Of a stretch of 32,296 nucleotides of DNA, positions 5,532 through 14,299 are shown in pieces. The translations under genes were made by a program, and so were the position numbers. Position 1 is the stretch's first letter; each line of letters starts with the position of its first letter. The DNA is from an uncultured bacterium (lineage in GTDB: Bacteria > Bacillota > Clostridia > Oscillospirales > Oscillospiraceae), in contig CAMNQF010000038.1 in NCBI GenBank assembly GCA_946548895.1, positions 1 to 32,296 of the forward strand, given 5' to 3'. The notes beneath the pieces are model-generated. The model saw only the letters and a list, made by a program, of their open reading frames with translations. It did not search any database and had not been told where the DNA came from.

Positions 5532-5560
5532 AAATGGCCTGAATTGTCCTAAAATACCCA
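5532..5560 (+). repeat. 29-bp direct repeat, copy 1 (before lysis genes)
   Basis: The 29 bases starting AAATGGCCTGAATTG and ending TAAAATACCCA are identical to 18956-18984. It lies between the last early gene and the endolysin. TAAAAT could be a -10, but no -35 lies 17 bases upstream, which fits an activator-dependent promoter or a regulator site. The core TTGTCCT recurs in the palindrome at 5589-5612. Confidence 0.7.
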
Positions 5561-5588
5561 TAACACCCATGCGGCTTGCTGCGTTATG

Positions 5589-5612
5589 CTTGTCCTCAAA
5601 GCTGAGGACAAG
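5589..5612. promoter_or_regulatory. Perfect 10-bp-arm hairpin/operator before the endolysin start
   Basis: CTTGTCCTCA (5589-5598) and TGAGGACAAG (5603-5612) pair perfectly around AAGC. The right arm contains GAGG, the only good ribosome site for GTG 5616, so in RNA the site would be hidden. The arm sequence TTGTCCTCAAA resembles TTGTCCTAAAA in the 29-bp repeat, so it may instead be a DNA operator. Confidence 0.55.
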
Positions 5613-5615
5613 CCC

Positions 5616-6140
5616 GTGGCAAAAATTCCCTATCGAAAAATACCCGGCAAGGTTGTGGCTGGCGCGGCCCTTGTGGCCCTGCTTGGCGTGGGCGCGGCGC
5701 AACTCGGCATTGAGACTGTGGCCGATTTCGAGGGCTATGTGCCGTCCGCCTATCTCGATCCGGTAGGCATCTGGACCAAGTGCTTTGGCGATACCCATGA
5801 CGTGACGCCCGGAGCCTCGTACACTTTTGACGAGTGCGTCCGCTCCCTGAACGGACAGGTCGTCGCTCACGCCAAACCAATCCTCAAGTGCATTCCCGGT
5901 CTTTCCGGACAGCCGGACAAGGTAAAGGCGGCCATGGTCAGCATGGCCTACAATATCGGCACAGGCGCATTCTGCTCCTCCAGCGTGGCGCGCTACGCCA
6001 ACGCCGGAGAATGGGAGCGCGCCTGCCGGCGCATGTCCCAGATCTACAGGACAGCCGGAGGCAAGGAGCTGCCGGGACTTGTGATGCGCCGCAGAACGGA
6101 AAGCCGGATGTGCCTTGAAGGACTGCGGGAGGGGAAATAA
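5616..6140 (+). CDS. SAR-type GH24 endolysin (lysozyme)
   Basis: The 174-residue protein is a T4-lysozyme-family muramidase that cleaves the MurNAc-GlcNAc bond. Counting from GTG 5616, the catalytic set E39, D48, T54 has the T4 spacing (E11, D20, T26), within DFEGYVPSAYLDPVGIWT. Residues about 13-31 (VVAGAALVALLGVGAAQLG) are a weakly hydrophobic, Gly/Ala-rich N-terminal segment typical of signal-anchor-release endolysins, which are exported by Sec and freed when the membrane depolarises. GTG 5616 is preferred because GAGG precedes it; ATG 5586 has no ribosome site and runs through the palindrome. Confidence 0.88.
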   Translation: MAKIPYRKIPGKVVAGAALVALLGVGAAQLGIETVADFEGYVPSAYLDPVGIWTKCFGDTHDVTPGASYTFDECVRSLNGQVVAHAKPILKCIPGLSGQPDKVKAAMVSMAYNIGTGAFCSSSVARYANAGEWERACRRMSQIYRTAGGKELPGLVMRRRTESRMCLEGLREGK

Positions 6141-6142
6141 TC

Positions 6143-6457
6143 ATGCCCACATGGCTGCTCAAAATTCTGAAATGGCTGCCCGGTGTGGGCGGGAGGATGC
6201 TGGACAAGCTGAACGGCAACGCGGCCAGGATTGAAGAAATACGCGCGGAAACCGAACAGGCCGACATCCGCGGCTTTCATCGCACAGGACGCATCAGCGC
6301 GGCGCATGCCTGGAAGTATGCCAAGGTGATCATTGCCGTGGCCCTGGCGTTCGCCTTCTGCGTCATGCTGTTTTTCCCCGGTGCGGGACGCAACGCCGTT
6401 GACCTGCTGGACGGCTTTGTGTCCGCCGTCGTCAGGCTCTTTGCCGTGGAGATGTAG
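6143..6457 (+). CDS. Small membrane protein of the lysis cassette (holin-like)
   Basis: The 104-residue protein has an amphipathic N-terminus, a charged helix (RIEEIRAETEQADIRGF) and a clear transmembrane segment at about 59-80 (YAKVIIAVALAFAFCVMLFF), then a moderately hydrophobic C-terminal helix (VDLLDGFVSAVVRLF). Placed two bases after the endolysin stop and before another membrane protein, it is the best holin or pinholin candidate. The family is not recognised with certainty. Confidence 0.6.
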   Translation: MPTWLLKILKWLPGVGGRMLDKLNGNAARIEEIRAETEQADIRGFHRTGRISAAHAWKYAKVIIAVALAFAFCVMLFFPGAGRNAVDLLDGFVSAVVRLFAVEM

Positions 6458-6460
6458 GGC

Positions 6461-6670
6461 ATGGAACACGCGGCGGCCATTTCCTCCACGCTGATTCCGT
6501 TGCTGCTGGCCCTCATTGGTTTTGAGGGCGCGATCATGGCCTGGCAGTTCAAGCGCCATCTGGACAAGAACGAGCGCGACCACGACGAACTTTTTGCGCG
6601 CACCAATGAGCATGACCGCCGTCTTTCGGTCATGGAAAACGAGGTGGGGCACCTCAACAAACGGGGATAA
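6461..6670 (+). CDS. Small membrane-anchored coiled-coil protein (lysis accessory)
   Basis: This 69-residue protein has one N-terminal transmembrane helix (about 7-28, ISSTLIPLLLALIGFEGAIMAW) followed by a charged coiled coil (KRHLDKNERDHDELFARTNEH...). The shape resembles XhlA-like or i-spanin-like lysis proteins. No lipoprotein partner frame was found overlapping it. It follows the holin candidate by three bases. Confidence 0.6.
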   Translation: MEHAAAISSTLIPLLLALIGFEGAIMAWQFKRHLDKNERDHDELFARTNEHDRRLSVMENEVGHLNKRG

Positions 6671-6937
6671 GGCGTGGCAGACGCCAGAACAAAAGGATTT
6701 TCAACCTGCGCGGCGTCCGGCCCCCCACACGCCGATCGGCCCCAGGGCGGGCGTAACGGATAAACGGGCGCGGTCTGAAAGGCTGGCATTTTGACGACGA
6801 GAAGCCAGCGCCCCTCACAGGGAAGCGGTCGGGATGGCATCCGCAGGCCCGATAATTCGCGCAGGGTAAGCCCCATGGCGGTTGAGAAAGGCCGCCGCCA
6901 CGTTCCCTTCGGGGGGCTTGAATGGAGAATGAGAAAA
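6671..6937 (+). other. 267-base gap between lysis and terminase genes
   Basis: The terminase frame stays open back to 6791, but the upstream part has Arg/Pro-rich, non-conserved-looking sequence and no ribosome site. A weak stem GCTGGC/GCCAGC (6782-6787, 6804-6809) is the only structure seen. It could hold a cos/pac site, but nothing specific supports this. Confidence 0.3.
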
Positions 6938-7468
6938 ATGGCCGCACGCTACGATTGGGAAACCATACGCGCTGAGTACGAGGCGGGGGCAAGTCAGTCC
7001 GACTTGTCCCGGCGTCATGGTCCCAGTCGTACAGCCATCCAGAAACGCATCCGGGCCGAGGGCTGGATACAGGACGTGTCCGGCACGATCAACCGACTGG
7101 CGGAGGCGAAGGTTGTGGGCGTGGTTGCAGGCTGCACCCCCCAAAAAAAGGCCGAAGCGCTTGACCGCGCGGCAGACGCCAAGGCTGCCGTCATGGTACG
7201 GCACAAGGAAGAATGGGTGCAGCATCAGAGGATCATCGACGAGGCGCTGGCCGCCGACGACTTTGACAAGGCCAAGCTGGCGAAGATAACGGCGGAAACG
7301 CTGAAAATCCGGCAGGAGGGCGAGCGGAAGGCGTGGGGTATCAAGGAGACTTCGGAAGAGACGCGCCGCGTGACTGATGTTTCTGTTGTTGTGGACCTGT
7401 CACATGCCGATTCGGCACAGATAGCCGCGCTGGTGGACGCGGCCTACAGTGAGGCGGAGCATGGATAG
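6938..7468 (+). CDS. Terminase small subunit-like HTH protein
   Basis: The 176-residue protein opens with a helix-turn-helix (DWETIRAEYEAGASQSDL, then SRRHGPSRTAIQKRI) followed by a long charged helical region and an acidic C-terminus, as in small terminases that bind the packaging site. GGAG lies 10 bases before ATG 6938; ATG 6929 is an alternative. Its stop overlaps the large subunit start by 8 bases, supporting the pairing. Confidence 0.75.
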   Translation: MAARYDWETIRAEYEAGASQSDLSRRHGPSRTAIQKRIRAEGWIQDVSGTINRLAEAKVVGVVAGCTPQKKAEALDRAADAKAAVMVRHKEEWVQHQRIIDEALAADDFDKAKLAKITAETLKIRQEGERKAWGIKETSEETRRVTDVSVVVDLSHADSAQIAALVDAAYSEAEHG

Positions 7469-8951
7469 ACAACGCGCCGTAACGACCCTGCTTGCCTTGC
7501 GGCAGGAGCTCGCCCGCAGAAACTTTGAAGCGTTTGTGCGCGAGACAACACCGGGCTACATGATGGGCTGGGTGCACAAGGAAATCTGCACCCAACTGGA
7601 CGCCTTTCTTGAAGCCGTGCATCAGGGACGCTCCCCGCGGCTCATGCTCTGCATGCCGCCGCGACACGGCAAGAGCGAACTGGCCTCTCGGCGCTTCCCG
7701 GCCTATGTGTTCGGGCGCTATCCGGATATGTCCATCATCGGCACCAGTTACAGCGCCGACCTGGCTAGCCGCCTCAACCGCGATGTGCAGCGCGTCATCG
7801 AGCAGCCCGAATACGAGGCCATCTTCCCGGAAACGCGGCTTTCCGCCAAAAACATACGAACCGTCGCTTCCCGCAACTATTTACGCAATTCCGACCTGTT
7901 TGAAATCGTCGGTCACAAAGGGAGTTACCGCAGCGCGGGCGTGGGCGGCGGCATTACCGGTATGGGCGGCGACATTCTTATTATCGACGACCCGTTCAAG
8001 GACCGTGCCGAGGCCGACAGCCCCACCATCCGGCGCAAGGTGTGGGAGTGGTACACCTCCACCCTGTACACGCGCCTTGCGCCGGGCGGGGGCATCCTGG
8101 TCATCAATACCCGCTGGCATATGGACGACCTCTCCGGCAGGCTGCTGGAGGCCGCGCGCACGGGTGAGGGCGACCAGTGGCGCGTGGTCAACTTCCCGGC
8201 CATCGCCGAGGAGGACGAGCCACACCGCGGGCGGGGCGAAGCCCTGCATCCGGAGCGCTATCCGCTGGAGCAGCTTGCGGCCATCCGCACCGCCATCGGA
8301 ACGCGCGACTGGGAAGCGCTCTACCAGCAGCACCCCACGCCGGACGGCGGCAACATCTTCAAGGTCCAATGGCTGCGCTTCTGGCTGCCCAAAGACCTGC
8401 CGGAAACGTTCGACCAGATGGTTATCTCATGGGATATGACCTTCAAGGACGGCGACGACACGGACTACGTCGTGGGGCAGGTCTGGGGGCGCAAGGGGGC
8501 GGATCGCTATCTGCTTGACCAGACGCGCGCCCGCATGGGCTTCACGGCCACGCTGGCGGCCTTCCGCGCCCTGGCCGACAAATGGCCCCAGGCGACCCGC
8601 AAGCTCGTGGAGAACAAGGCCAACGGCCCGGCGGTCATCGACAGTCTCAGGCATCATGTTCCGGGCATTATCCCGGTGGAGCCGGACGGCAGCAAGACCG
8701 CCCGCGCCCATGCCGTGACCGCGCTTTTCGAGGCCGGGAACGTCCACATCCCGCACCCGCAACACTGCCCTTGGGCGTCAGACTATGTGGCCGAGCTGAC
8801 GCAGTTCCCCGGCGCGGCCCATGACGATCAGGTGGACGCCACCACGCAGGCCCTGCGCGACATGGACCGCCGCCGCGTCCTGAATATCAATCCGGATATT
8901 CTGCGGCCCGCCGCGCCGCGCAATATTTCGCGTTTCGGGGGCATGCTGTGA
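7461..8951 (+). CDS. terL: Terminase large subunit
   Basis: The 496-residue packaging ATPase/nuclease has Walker A P-P-R-H-G-K-S-E (66-73), Walker B I-L-I-I-D-D (172-177) and an RNase H-like nuclease domain with D325 in ISWDMTF and the late H-D-D-Q-V-D motif (454-459). It translocates DNA into the prohead and cuts it. ATG 7461 has GAGGCGGAG just upstream; a GTG at 7449 is less likely. The portal gene overlaps its stop by 4 bases. Confidence 0.93.
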   Translation: MDRQRAVTTLLALRQELARRNFEAFVRETTPGYMMGWVHKEICTQLDAFLEAVHQGRSPRLMLCMPPRHGKSELASRRFPAYVFGRYPDMSIIGTSYSADLASRLNRDVQRVIEQPEYEAIFPETRLSAKNIRTVASRNYLRNSDLFEIVGHKGSYRSAGVGGGITGMGGDILIIDDPFKDRAEADSPTIRRKVWEWYTSTLYTRLAPGGGILVINTRWHMDDLSGRLLEAARTGEGDQWRVVNFPAIAEEDEPHRGRGEALHPERYPLEQLAAIRTAIGTRDWEALYQQHPTPDGGNIFKVQWLRFWLPKDLPETFDQMVISWDMTFKDGDDTDYVVGQVWGRKGADRYLLDQTRARMGFTATLAAFRALADKWPQATRKLVENKANGPAVIDSLRHHVPGIIPVEPDGSKTARAHAVTALFEAGNVHIPHPQHCPWASDYVAELTQFPGAAHDDQVDATTQALRDMDRRRVLNINPDILRPAAPRNISRFGGML

Positions 8952-10606
8952 GCCGCCGCAAGCGTCGTTTTTCCCTCCCCACCACCCCGCCGCAGGCCGG
9001 AGCTTCCCGGCCGATCCCGCCGCCACGTCTGCGCCTTTCCCCGGACGTGTGCGGCGGGATTTCCGAAGCCGCGCCCCTGACGCCGGACGAGATTCGCGAC
9101 AGCTACGGGTCCGCCCGCACCCTTGGCGCTACGGACAAGGAGCGCCTAGCCATGGACAACCAGTTGGAGGCTGACGGCGTTTTCACGCTGCTTCAGCACA
9201 CAATCCAGCTTGGCCAGGGGGCCGCGCCGCAATTCATGGGCTACGGGGCGTTGCAGAATATCGCCCAGAACGGCCTCATCCGTGCCTGCATCGATACCGT
9301 GGCCGACGACATGACCCGCGCGTGGATTTCTCTGAAGGGCGGGGAAAGGCCCGCTGCCGGCGGCGGGGATGATTGCCTGAAAAAACTGGAAGAGGCGCAG
9401 AAGAAGTGCGGCCTTCAGGCGGTGTTCCACGAAGCCGCCCAACTGGTGGGCTACGAGGGCGGGGCTTTTGTATTCATCGACACGGGCGCGGATGGCGACC
9501 AGTTGATGACCCCGCTGCATCTTGGCAAGTACAGCGCCGATTTTGCGTTGGGCCGCCCGCTGCGCTTTACCGTTGTGGATCCGGTCAACGTCTTTCCCGG
9601 CGACTACAACAGCATTTCGCCGCTCCGGCCCGACTATTTTCGCCCTTCCTGGTGGTGGGTTCTGGGCGAGCGCGTACATGCGTCGCGCCTCATCCGGCTC
9701 GTCGCCAACGAGGTGCCGGTGCTGCTGCGCCCGGCGTACAATTTCATGGGCATCCCGCAGGCGCAAATCCTGTGGGATTACGTTCTGCATTTCCAGCAAT
9801 GCCGCGCCGCCGAGGCCCGGCTGCTGACCAAGTTTTCTCTGACGGTCTTCAAAACCAACATGGCGGAGATTCTCACCTCCGCGCAGGGGACGGCCAACCT
9901 TGACGCCCGCATCCGCTACATGGTGCAGGCCGCCACCAATGACGGCGTTCTGGCCGTGGACAAGGAAATGGAAGATGTCATCAAGCTGGAGACGCCGCTT
10001 TCCGGCGTGACGGACATCGTGCGCCAGACGCTGGAATTTCTGGCCGCGCTCAACCGCACTCCGGCGGTCAAGCTGCTGGGCATTTCGCCTTCGGGCTTCA
10101 ATGCCACAGGCGAGAGCGACATCCGCAACTACTACGACCACATCAGGAGCCAGCAGGAGAAGGTTTTGCGCGCGGGCGTCCAGCGGGCGCTGGACTGCAT
10201 CCAGGTGAAGGAGTTTGGCGAGCTTGCCCGTTCCCCGAGCTTTGATTTCGCCCCGCTGGGCGAGGAAGACCGGGCCGCGCTGGCTACGCAGCAAAAGACC
10301 AGGGCGGATACCATCGCCGTGTATCTGGATCGTGGCGTCATCAGCACCGAGGAGGGGCGGGCCGCCATCGCGGCGGACCCTGACAGCGGCTTCGCGGACA
10401 TCGACCCGGACGACCTGCCCGAAAGCGCCGGCATGCCGAGCGAGATGCCGCCGGGTATGGAAGGCGGCGACGAACTGGATGACGTGGACAAGGCCGGCGC
10501 TGTGTACGACGCGGCGCTGGATGCCCACCGTCGTCCCCACATGGGAGTCGTGGGATCCTTTATGCAGAGGATAAAGCAAATCGTACGGAAGGGAGCGCAT
10601 GGCTAA
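8948..10606 (+). CDS. Portal protein (DUF1073 family)
   Basis: The 552-residue protein follows the large terminase and matches the DUF1073 portal family: YGALQNIAQNGLIRACIDTV, the strand-helix region around RFTVVDPVNVFPGDYNS, and FLAALNRTPAVKLLGISPSG with a later IRNYYDHI. The dodecameric portal forms the DNA channel at the head vertex. The first 45 residues are Pro/Arg-rich. GTG 8948 overlaps the terminase stop (GTGA). The C-terminal 100 residues are acidic. Confidence 0.88.
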   Translation: MSRRKRRFSLPTTPPQAGASRPIPPPRLRLSPDVCGGISEAAPLTPDEIRDSYGSARTLGATDKERLAMDNQLEADGVFTLLQHTIQLGQGAAPQFMGYGALQNIAQNGLIRACIDTVADDMTRAWISLKGGERPAAGGGDDCLKKLEEAQKKCGLQAVFHEAAQLVGYEGGAFVFIDTGADGDQLMTPLHLGKYSADFALGRPLRFTVVDPVNVFPGDYNSISPLRPDYFRPSWWWVLGERVHASRLIRLVANEVPVLLRPAYNFMGIPQAQILWDYVLHFQQCRAAEARLLTKFSLTVFKTNMAEILTSAQGTANLDARIRYMVQAATNDGVLAVDKEMEDVIKLETPLSGVTDIVRQTLEFLAALNRTPAVKLLGISPSGFNATGESDIRNYYDHIRSQQEKVLRAGVQRALDCIQVKEFGELARSPSFDFAPLGEEDRAALATQQKTRADTIAVYLDRGVISTEEGRAAIAADPDSGFADIDPDDLPESAGMPSEMPPGMEGGDELDDVDKAGAVYDAALDAHRRPHMGVVGSFMQRIKQIVRKGAHG

Positions 10607-11438
10607 ACTCCTCCGTGCCGTCCACCCCAATGCCGGGGTTCGCGCCGCCTACCAGCGCCGTTTGCGCAAACTCGTCGACGAGATGCAGCGTTCCACGGTC
10701 TGGTGGTTACGCGCGGCCTACCGCAAGGACGAGGCCCGGATCATTCCCGATTTCGCGCAGGACGCTTCCCCCGCGCGCATGCTGCAAAAGGTGCTCAACC
10801 GTCTGTTCCGGTACTGGATGCGCCGCTGGAGCGACGAGGCCGCGAAAATCGCCGGGGACTTCGTTCACAAGACGCAGCAGCGCACCACCAGCAGTTATGA
10901 GCAGGCGTTCAGGGCCGCCGGGTTCACCGTGAAGATGGACCCCAGCCGCGTTCGCAATGACGTGGTGCAGGCTCTTATCGCTGAGAATGTGAACCTCATC
11001 AAGTCTATTCCGCAGCACTATTTCACGGAGGTCAACGGCCTTGTGCAGCGTTCCGTCAGCACCGGGCGGGATCTGGGTTTTCTCACCGACGAGCTGGAAA
11101 AGCGCTACGGCGTCACGCGCCGTCGTGCGGACCTCATAGCCCGCGACCAGGCCAACAAGGCCACGGAGGCCATCAAGCGAGTGGAGGACGAGCGCCTGGG
11201 CGTCAAGGTGGGCATCTGGGTGCATGTGCCCGGCAAATACACCAGCCGCGCCACGCACAGGGCCATGCACGGCAAGCCTTTCCTGCTCTCCGAGGGCCTG
11301 TACGACAGCGCGGTGGGGCGCAAGGTGCTGCCGGGCGAACTGGTGGCATGCCAATGCGAATACCGGGCTTTCGTCCCTGAGTTCGGCGATACCGTAACGC
11401 CGGAAATTCAAAAGCTGCTGGAAAGGACCAACGCATGA
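10599..11438 (+). CDS. MuF-like head morphogenesis protein (SPP1 gp7 family)
   Basis: The 279-residue protein overlaps the portal gene by 8 bases. Its C-terminal half shows the family signature [14 protein letters not shown] (about 182-195) and HRAMHGKPF ... [18 protein letters not shown] (about 222-265), as in Mu gpF and SPP1 gp7, minor capsid proteins that may be ejected with DNA. The N-terminal half is basic and helical. The DUF2213 gene overlaps its stop by 4 bases. Confidence 0.85.
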   Translation: MAKLLRAVHPNAGVRAAYQRRLRKLVDEMQRSTVWWLRAAYRKDEARIIPDFAQDASPARMLQKVLNRLFRYWMRRWSDEAAKIAGDFVHKTQQRTTSSYEQAFRAAGFTVKMDPSRVRNDVVQALIAENVNLIKSIPQHYFTEVNGLVQRSVSTGRDLGFLTDELEKRYGVTRRRADLIARDQANKATEAIKRVEDERLGVKVGIWVHVPGKYTSRATHRAMHGKPFLLSEGLYDSAVGRKVLPGELVACQCEYRAFVPEFGDTVTPEIQKLLERTNA

Positions 11439-13756
11439 AATACGCATCCCTGACTTTCGATACGGCCCCCAGCGCCCGCAGCGTGGACGAGAACGGCTTT
11501 CTGCATGTCGCTTCCTCGCACATCACCAAGGCCACGGTGAACCCCTACTATGGCCGCGAGATTCCCGGTTGCGAGCGTCTGGGCCTTGACCCGGAGCGCA
11601 TCTACTACGGCTTCCGCGACCCGGAGGAACTGCGCCGGTCGCTGCCCACCTGGGAAGGTCTGCCGTTGCACATCGAGCATCACCCTGACAGCGCGGACGC
11701 CCCGGAAAAACTCACCCGCGTGGGCGCGGTGGGCAAGGCCGTCTGGAACGCGCCCTACGTCGACGCGCCGCTGACAGTCTGGGACGGCGAGGCCATTGAC
11801 GCCATCGAGGACGGTTCATTCCGGGAGCTTTCCTGCGCCTATCGTTATGAGCCGGACTTTACGCCTGGCCAGTACGAGGGCGTGGAGTACGACTTCATCA
11901 TGCGCAACATTCGGGGCAACCATGTGGCGCTGGTGGAAGAAGGCCGAGCCGGGCCGGATGTGGTGGTGGCGGACGCGGCGCTGGCTGAAGACGCCGCCGA
12001 ATGGCGCACGGCGAAGAACGGCAAGAAGTACCGGATCGACGTCGAGACCGGGGAAATAACCAAGGGGAATCTGGGGCAGAAGGATGACGAACATTTTGGG
12101 CCTGTCTTTTCAGCCTTCAGAGGCAAGCCCTCAGAAGCCATTGAGCATCTCCTGAAAGAAAAAAAAGGCCATGTCCCCGGCGCGTTCCACAAGGAAGGTC
12201 TGGGAGACATTGATCTGCCGTACGGCGAAGGCGGCAAAAAGGGGTTTGGCCTTGCGCATATTATTGAACGCAGGAATGCGCAGGGCATGAATGGTGAGGC
12301 TTTTGTACGGCAGCTTCCCACACTGGTGAAAGAAGGAAAGATTGAAAAGAGGGAAAGTTATCCGGGGCGCGCGTACATCGTTCACGAAAAAATGGAGGCC
12401 GCCATACGATTGGACTGGAATGGCAAGGAACGGAACTGGATGGTGACTGCATACCCAATAAAAAGAGAAGTCCCCGGCGCTCAGGATGGTTGTCGAACCT
12501 GTGTCCTGACTTTCGATGACAGGCAGTCGTTTCCCCTGCCATACGCCGGAGGTACTGGGAAAAATATATGGTCAAAGGCGATCAAAGTAAACCGCACAGG
12601 AGGACTCATGAGCAAACTCAAAAACTGGTTCCGGGGCGCGCGTGACGCCAGCCCGGACATCGAGCGGCAGGAAGTCGACCTCGCGCAGGCCATCATTGAC
12701 CTGCACAAGGTGGACCCCGAAACCGGGGAAATTGTGGACATCACCGAGGATGAGGACAAGGCGGCGGAAATCCGCAAGCTCATCGGGGAGCTTGCCGGAA
12801 AGCTGGACCCCGCCGAAGTCAAGCGCCTGACCGACGCGCTTTCGGATTTGGCCTACTCGAAGGCCACGGGCGACGCCGACCCGGACGACAGGGGCGCGGT
12901 CATGGACGAGGACGTGAAAAAGGCCATGGACGCTTGCGGCCTTGATGCCGATGACGAAGATGCTTCCAGGGCGTTCGCCGAAGGCGTCAAGTACGGCGAG
13001 GGTCTCATGCGCGACCCGGCGGAGCGGGAAAAGCTCGACCGGGAACATGAGTCGGAAGGATTCAGAAAAGCAATGGGCGATTGCGGTCTGGACGCCGAGA
13101 ATCCGCAGGAAAGCCGCGCCTTCGCCGAAGGGGTGAAATACGGTGAAAAGCTGGAGCGCACCCCCGAAGAACGCCGCAAGCTTGATCGCGAGCACGAGTC
13201 CGCGGGCATGAAAAAGGCCATGGGCAAGGATGAGGACAAAAATGCGGCCATTGAGCGCATCCTTGCCGCCGTTCCGGACCTCACGCCGGAGCAGCGCGAA
13301 AAGCTCAGGAACAGCCTTGCCGACCTCGCCTATTCGCCGGCCACCGGGGACGAGGACATCACGGCGCAGGATCGCGCCTTGCGGGGCAACGGCTTTGCCC
13401 GCCGTACCTCACGCGCCCTCATGGCCTCGGATGCCGCGCTCATTGAATCCCGCGCCGTGGCCCGCGCGCAGGACAACATGCGCGCCATTGCCGCCGCCGT
13501 ACGCGATGTGCGCCCGCTGGTGGGCGAGCTGGATCTGCTGGCCTTTGATTCGGCGGCCAACGTCTACGGCTATGCGCTGGAACAGTGCGGCGTAGATGCG
13601 CGCCGCTATTCCCGCGAGGCATGGCGAGGCATGGTGGACATGCTCAGGCGGCAGAAGTCCGGCGCGCCGTCCGGGCGTCATCTGGCGCAGGACGCGGCCC
13701 CCGGTGAAATGAAAGGCCAGTTCGCGGGTCTCAACAACATTTCTCTTGGCGATTAA
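11435..13756 (+). CDS. DUF2213 head protein with inserted RNase-toxin-like domain
   Basis: The 773-residue protein has three parts. Residues 1-185 are a DUF2213 domain ([46 protein letters not shown]), thought to act as the prohead protease. Residues about 215-345 look like a barnase/EndoU/colicin-RelE-fold (PBECR) toxin domain: [50 protein letters not shown]. Residues 392-773 are acidic, repetitive and helical, scaffold-like, with two copies of [11 protein letters not shown] and DREHES units and two DLAYS-ATGD units. The middle part is visibly more A/T-rich, suggesting later insertion. AGGAGG before in-frame ATG 12608 suggests a nested scaffold product. Confidence 0.8.
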   Translation: MKYASLTFDTAPSARSVDENGFLHVASSHITKATVNPYYGREIPGCERLGLDPERIYYGFRDPEELRRSLPTWEGLPLHIEHHPDSADAPEKLTRVGAVGKAVWNAPYVDAPLTVWDGEAIDAIEDGSFRELSCAYRYEPDFTPGQYEGVEYDFIMRNIRGNHVALVEEGRAGPDVVVADAALAEDAAEWRTAKNGKKYRIDVETGEITKGNLGQKDDEHFGPVFSAFRGKPSEAIEHLLKEKKGHVPGAFHKEGLGDIDLPYGEGGKKGFGLAHIIERRNAQGMNGEAFVRQLPTLVKEGKIEKRESYPGRAYIVHEKMEAAIRLDWNGKERNWMVTAYPIKREVPGAQDGCRTCVLTFDDRQSFPLPYAGGTGKNIWSKAIKVNRTGGLMSKLKNWFRGARDASPDIERQEVDLAQAIIDLHKVDPETGEIVDITEDEDKAAEIRKLIGELAGKLDPAEVKRLTDALSDLAYSKATGDADPDDRGAVMDEDVKKAMDACGLDADDEDASRAFAEGVKYGEGLMRDPAEREKLDREHESEGFRKAMGDCGLDAENPQESRAFAEGVKYGEKLERTPEERRKLDREHESAGMKKAMGKDEDKNAAIERILAAVPDLTPEQREKLRNSLADLAYSPATGDEDITAQDRALRGNGFARRTSRALMASDAALIESRAVARAQDNMRAIAAAVRDVRPLVGELDLLAFDSAANVYGYALEQCGVDARRYSREAWRGMVDMLRRQKSGAPSGRHLAQDAAPGEMKGQFAGLNNISLGD
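12608..13756 (+). CDS. Nested in-frame scaffold-like product
   Basis: An in-frame ATG at 12608 (codon 392 of the larger gene) has AGGAGG four bases upstream, the strongest internal ribosome site in the gene. It would give a 382-residue protein starting [13 protein letters not shown], made of the scaffold-like repeat region alone. This parallels lambda C/Nu3, where the scaffold starts inside the protease gene. It is a prediction from sequence only. Confidence 0.55.
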   Translation: MSKLKNWFRGARDASPDIERQEVDLAQAIIDLHKVDPETGEIVDITEDEDKAAEIRKLIGELAGKLDPAEVKRLTDALSDLAYSKATGDADPDDRGAVMDEDVKKAMDACGLDADDEDASRAFAEGVKYGEGLMRDPAEREKLDREHESEGFRKAMGDCGLDAENPQESRAFAEGVKYGEKLERTPEERRKLDREHESAGMKKAMGKDEDKNAAIERILAAVPDLTPEQREKLRNSLADLAYSPATGDEDITAQDRALRGNGFARRTSRALMASDAALIESRAVARAQDNMRAIAAAVRDVRPLVGELDLLAFDSAANVYGYALEQCGVDARRYSREAWRGMVDMLRRQKSGAPSGRHLAQDAAPGEMKGQFAGLNNISLGD

Positions 13757-13768
13757 AAGGAGGCTGTC

Positions 13769-14287
13769 ATGCCCTTGCAGACCAAAGTAGACCTTTCCGT
13801 GGCCCCTGGCGTTGCCGGCGACAAGGCCACGCCTGATCAGAGCGTCTATACCCCGCTCAATCCGCTGGCCGCCGTGGCGTTGCCCGTGGGCGGTTTCGTG
13901 TTTCCGGTTATCGAGGGGGGAGCGCAGGACAATTCCCGCGCCACCAACGTGGCCGGGGACGCCACCGAAGTTCTCGGTTTCGTGGAGCGCGTCATCAATT
14001 ACGTCAATTATGACGTGTTTTCTGACGGCACGCTCATGGTTCCCAAGGGTTCGGCCCTCACCGTGGCCGTGCGCGGCGACTATTGGGCCGTGTCTTCCAC
14101 CGCCGCCACCGTGGGGCAGTCCGTCCTTGCCTCCACAGCCGACGGCAGCATCAGCACCGGCACGCCGGACGCCACCCACATCGACACCGGCTGGATCGTC
14201 AAGACCGCCGGCGCGGCGGGCGAACCCATTATCATCAGTAACTGGAATTCCATGGTCAAGCCCGCAACGGCTACGCCTGGCGCATAA
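13769..14287 (+). CDS. Capsid cement/decoration protein
   Basis: The 172-residue protein lies between the DUF2213 gene and the major capsid gene, the usual place of cement proteins, and has the beta-rich, Gly/Thr-rich composition of phage structural cement proteins (VALPVGGFVFPVIEGG, GFVERVINYVNYDV, LMVPKGSALTVAVRGDYW). AAAGGAGG precedes the ATG. It would bind the outside of the expanded shell. Confidence 0.75.
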   Translation: MPLQTKVDLSVAPGVAGDKATPDQSVYTPLNPLAAVALPVGGFVFPVIEGGAQDNSRATNVAGDATEVLGFVERVINYVNYDVFSDGTLMVPKGSALTVAVRGDYWAVSSTAATVGQSVLASTADGSISTGTPDATHIDTGWIVKTAGAAGEPIIISNWNSMVKPATATPGA

Positions 14288-14299
14288 AAGGAGGATATC

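Noticed and set aside
9146-10630. Long minus-strand open frame (494 codons) opposite the portal gene
   Set aside because: It is the shadow of a strongly coding high-GC plus-strand gene; its translation has no recognisable domain and no ribosome site.
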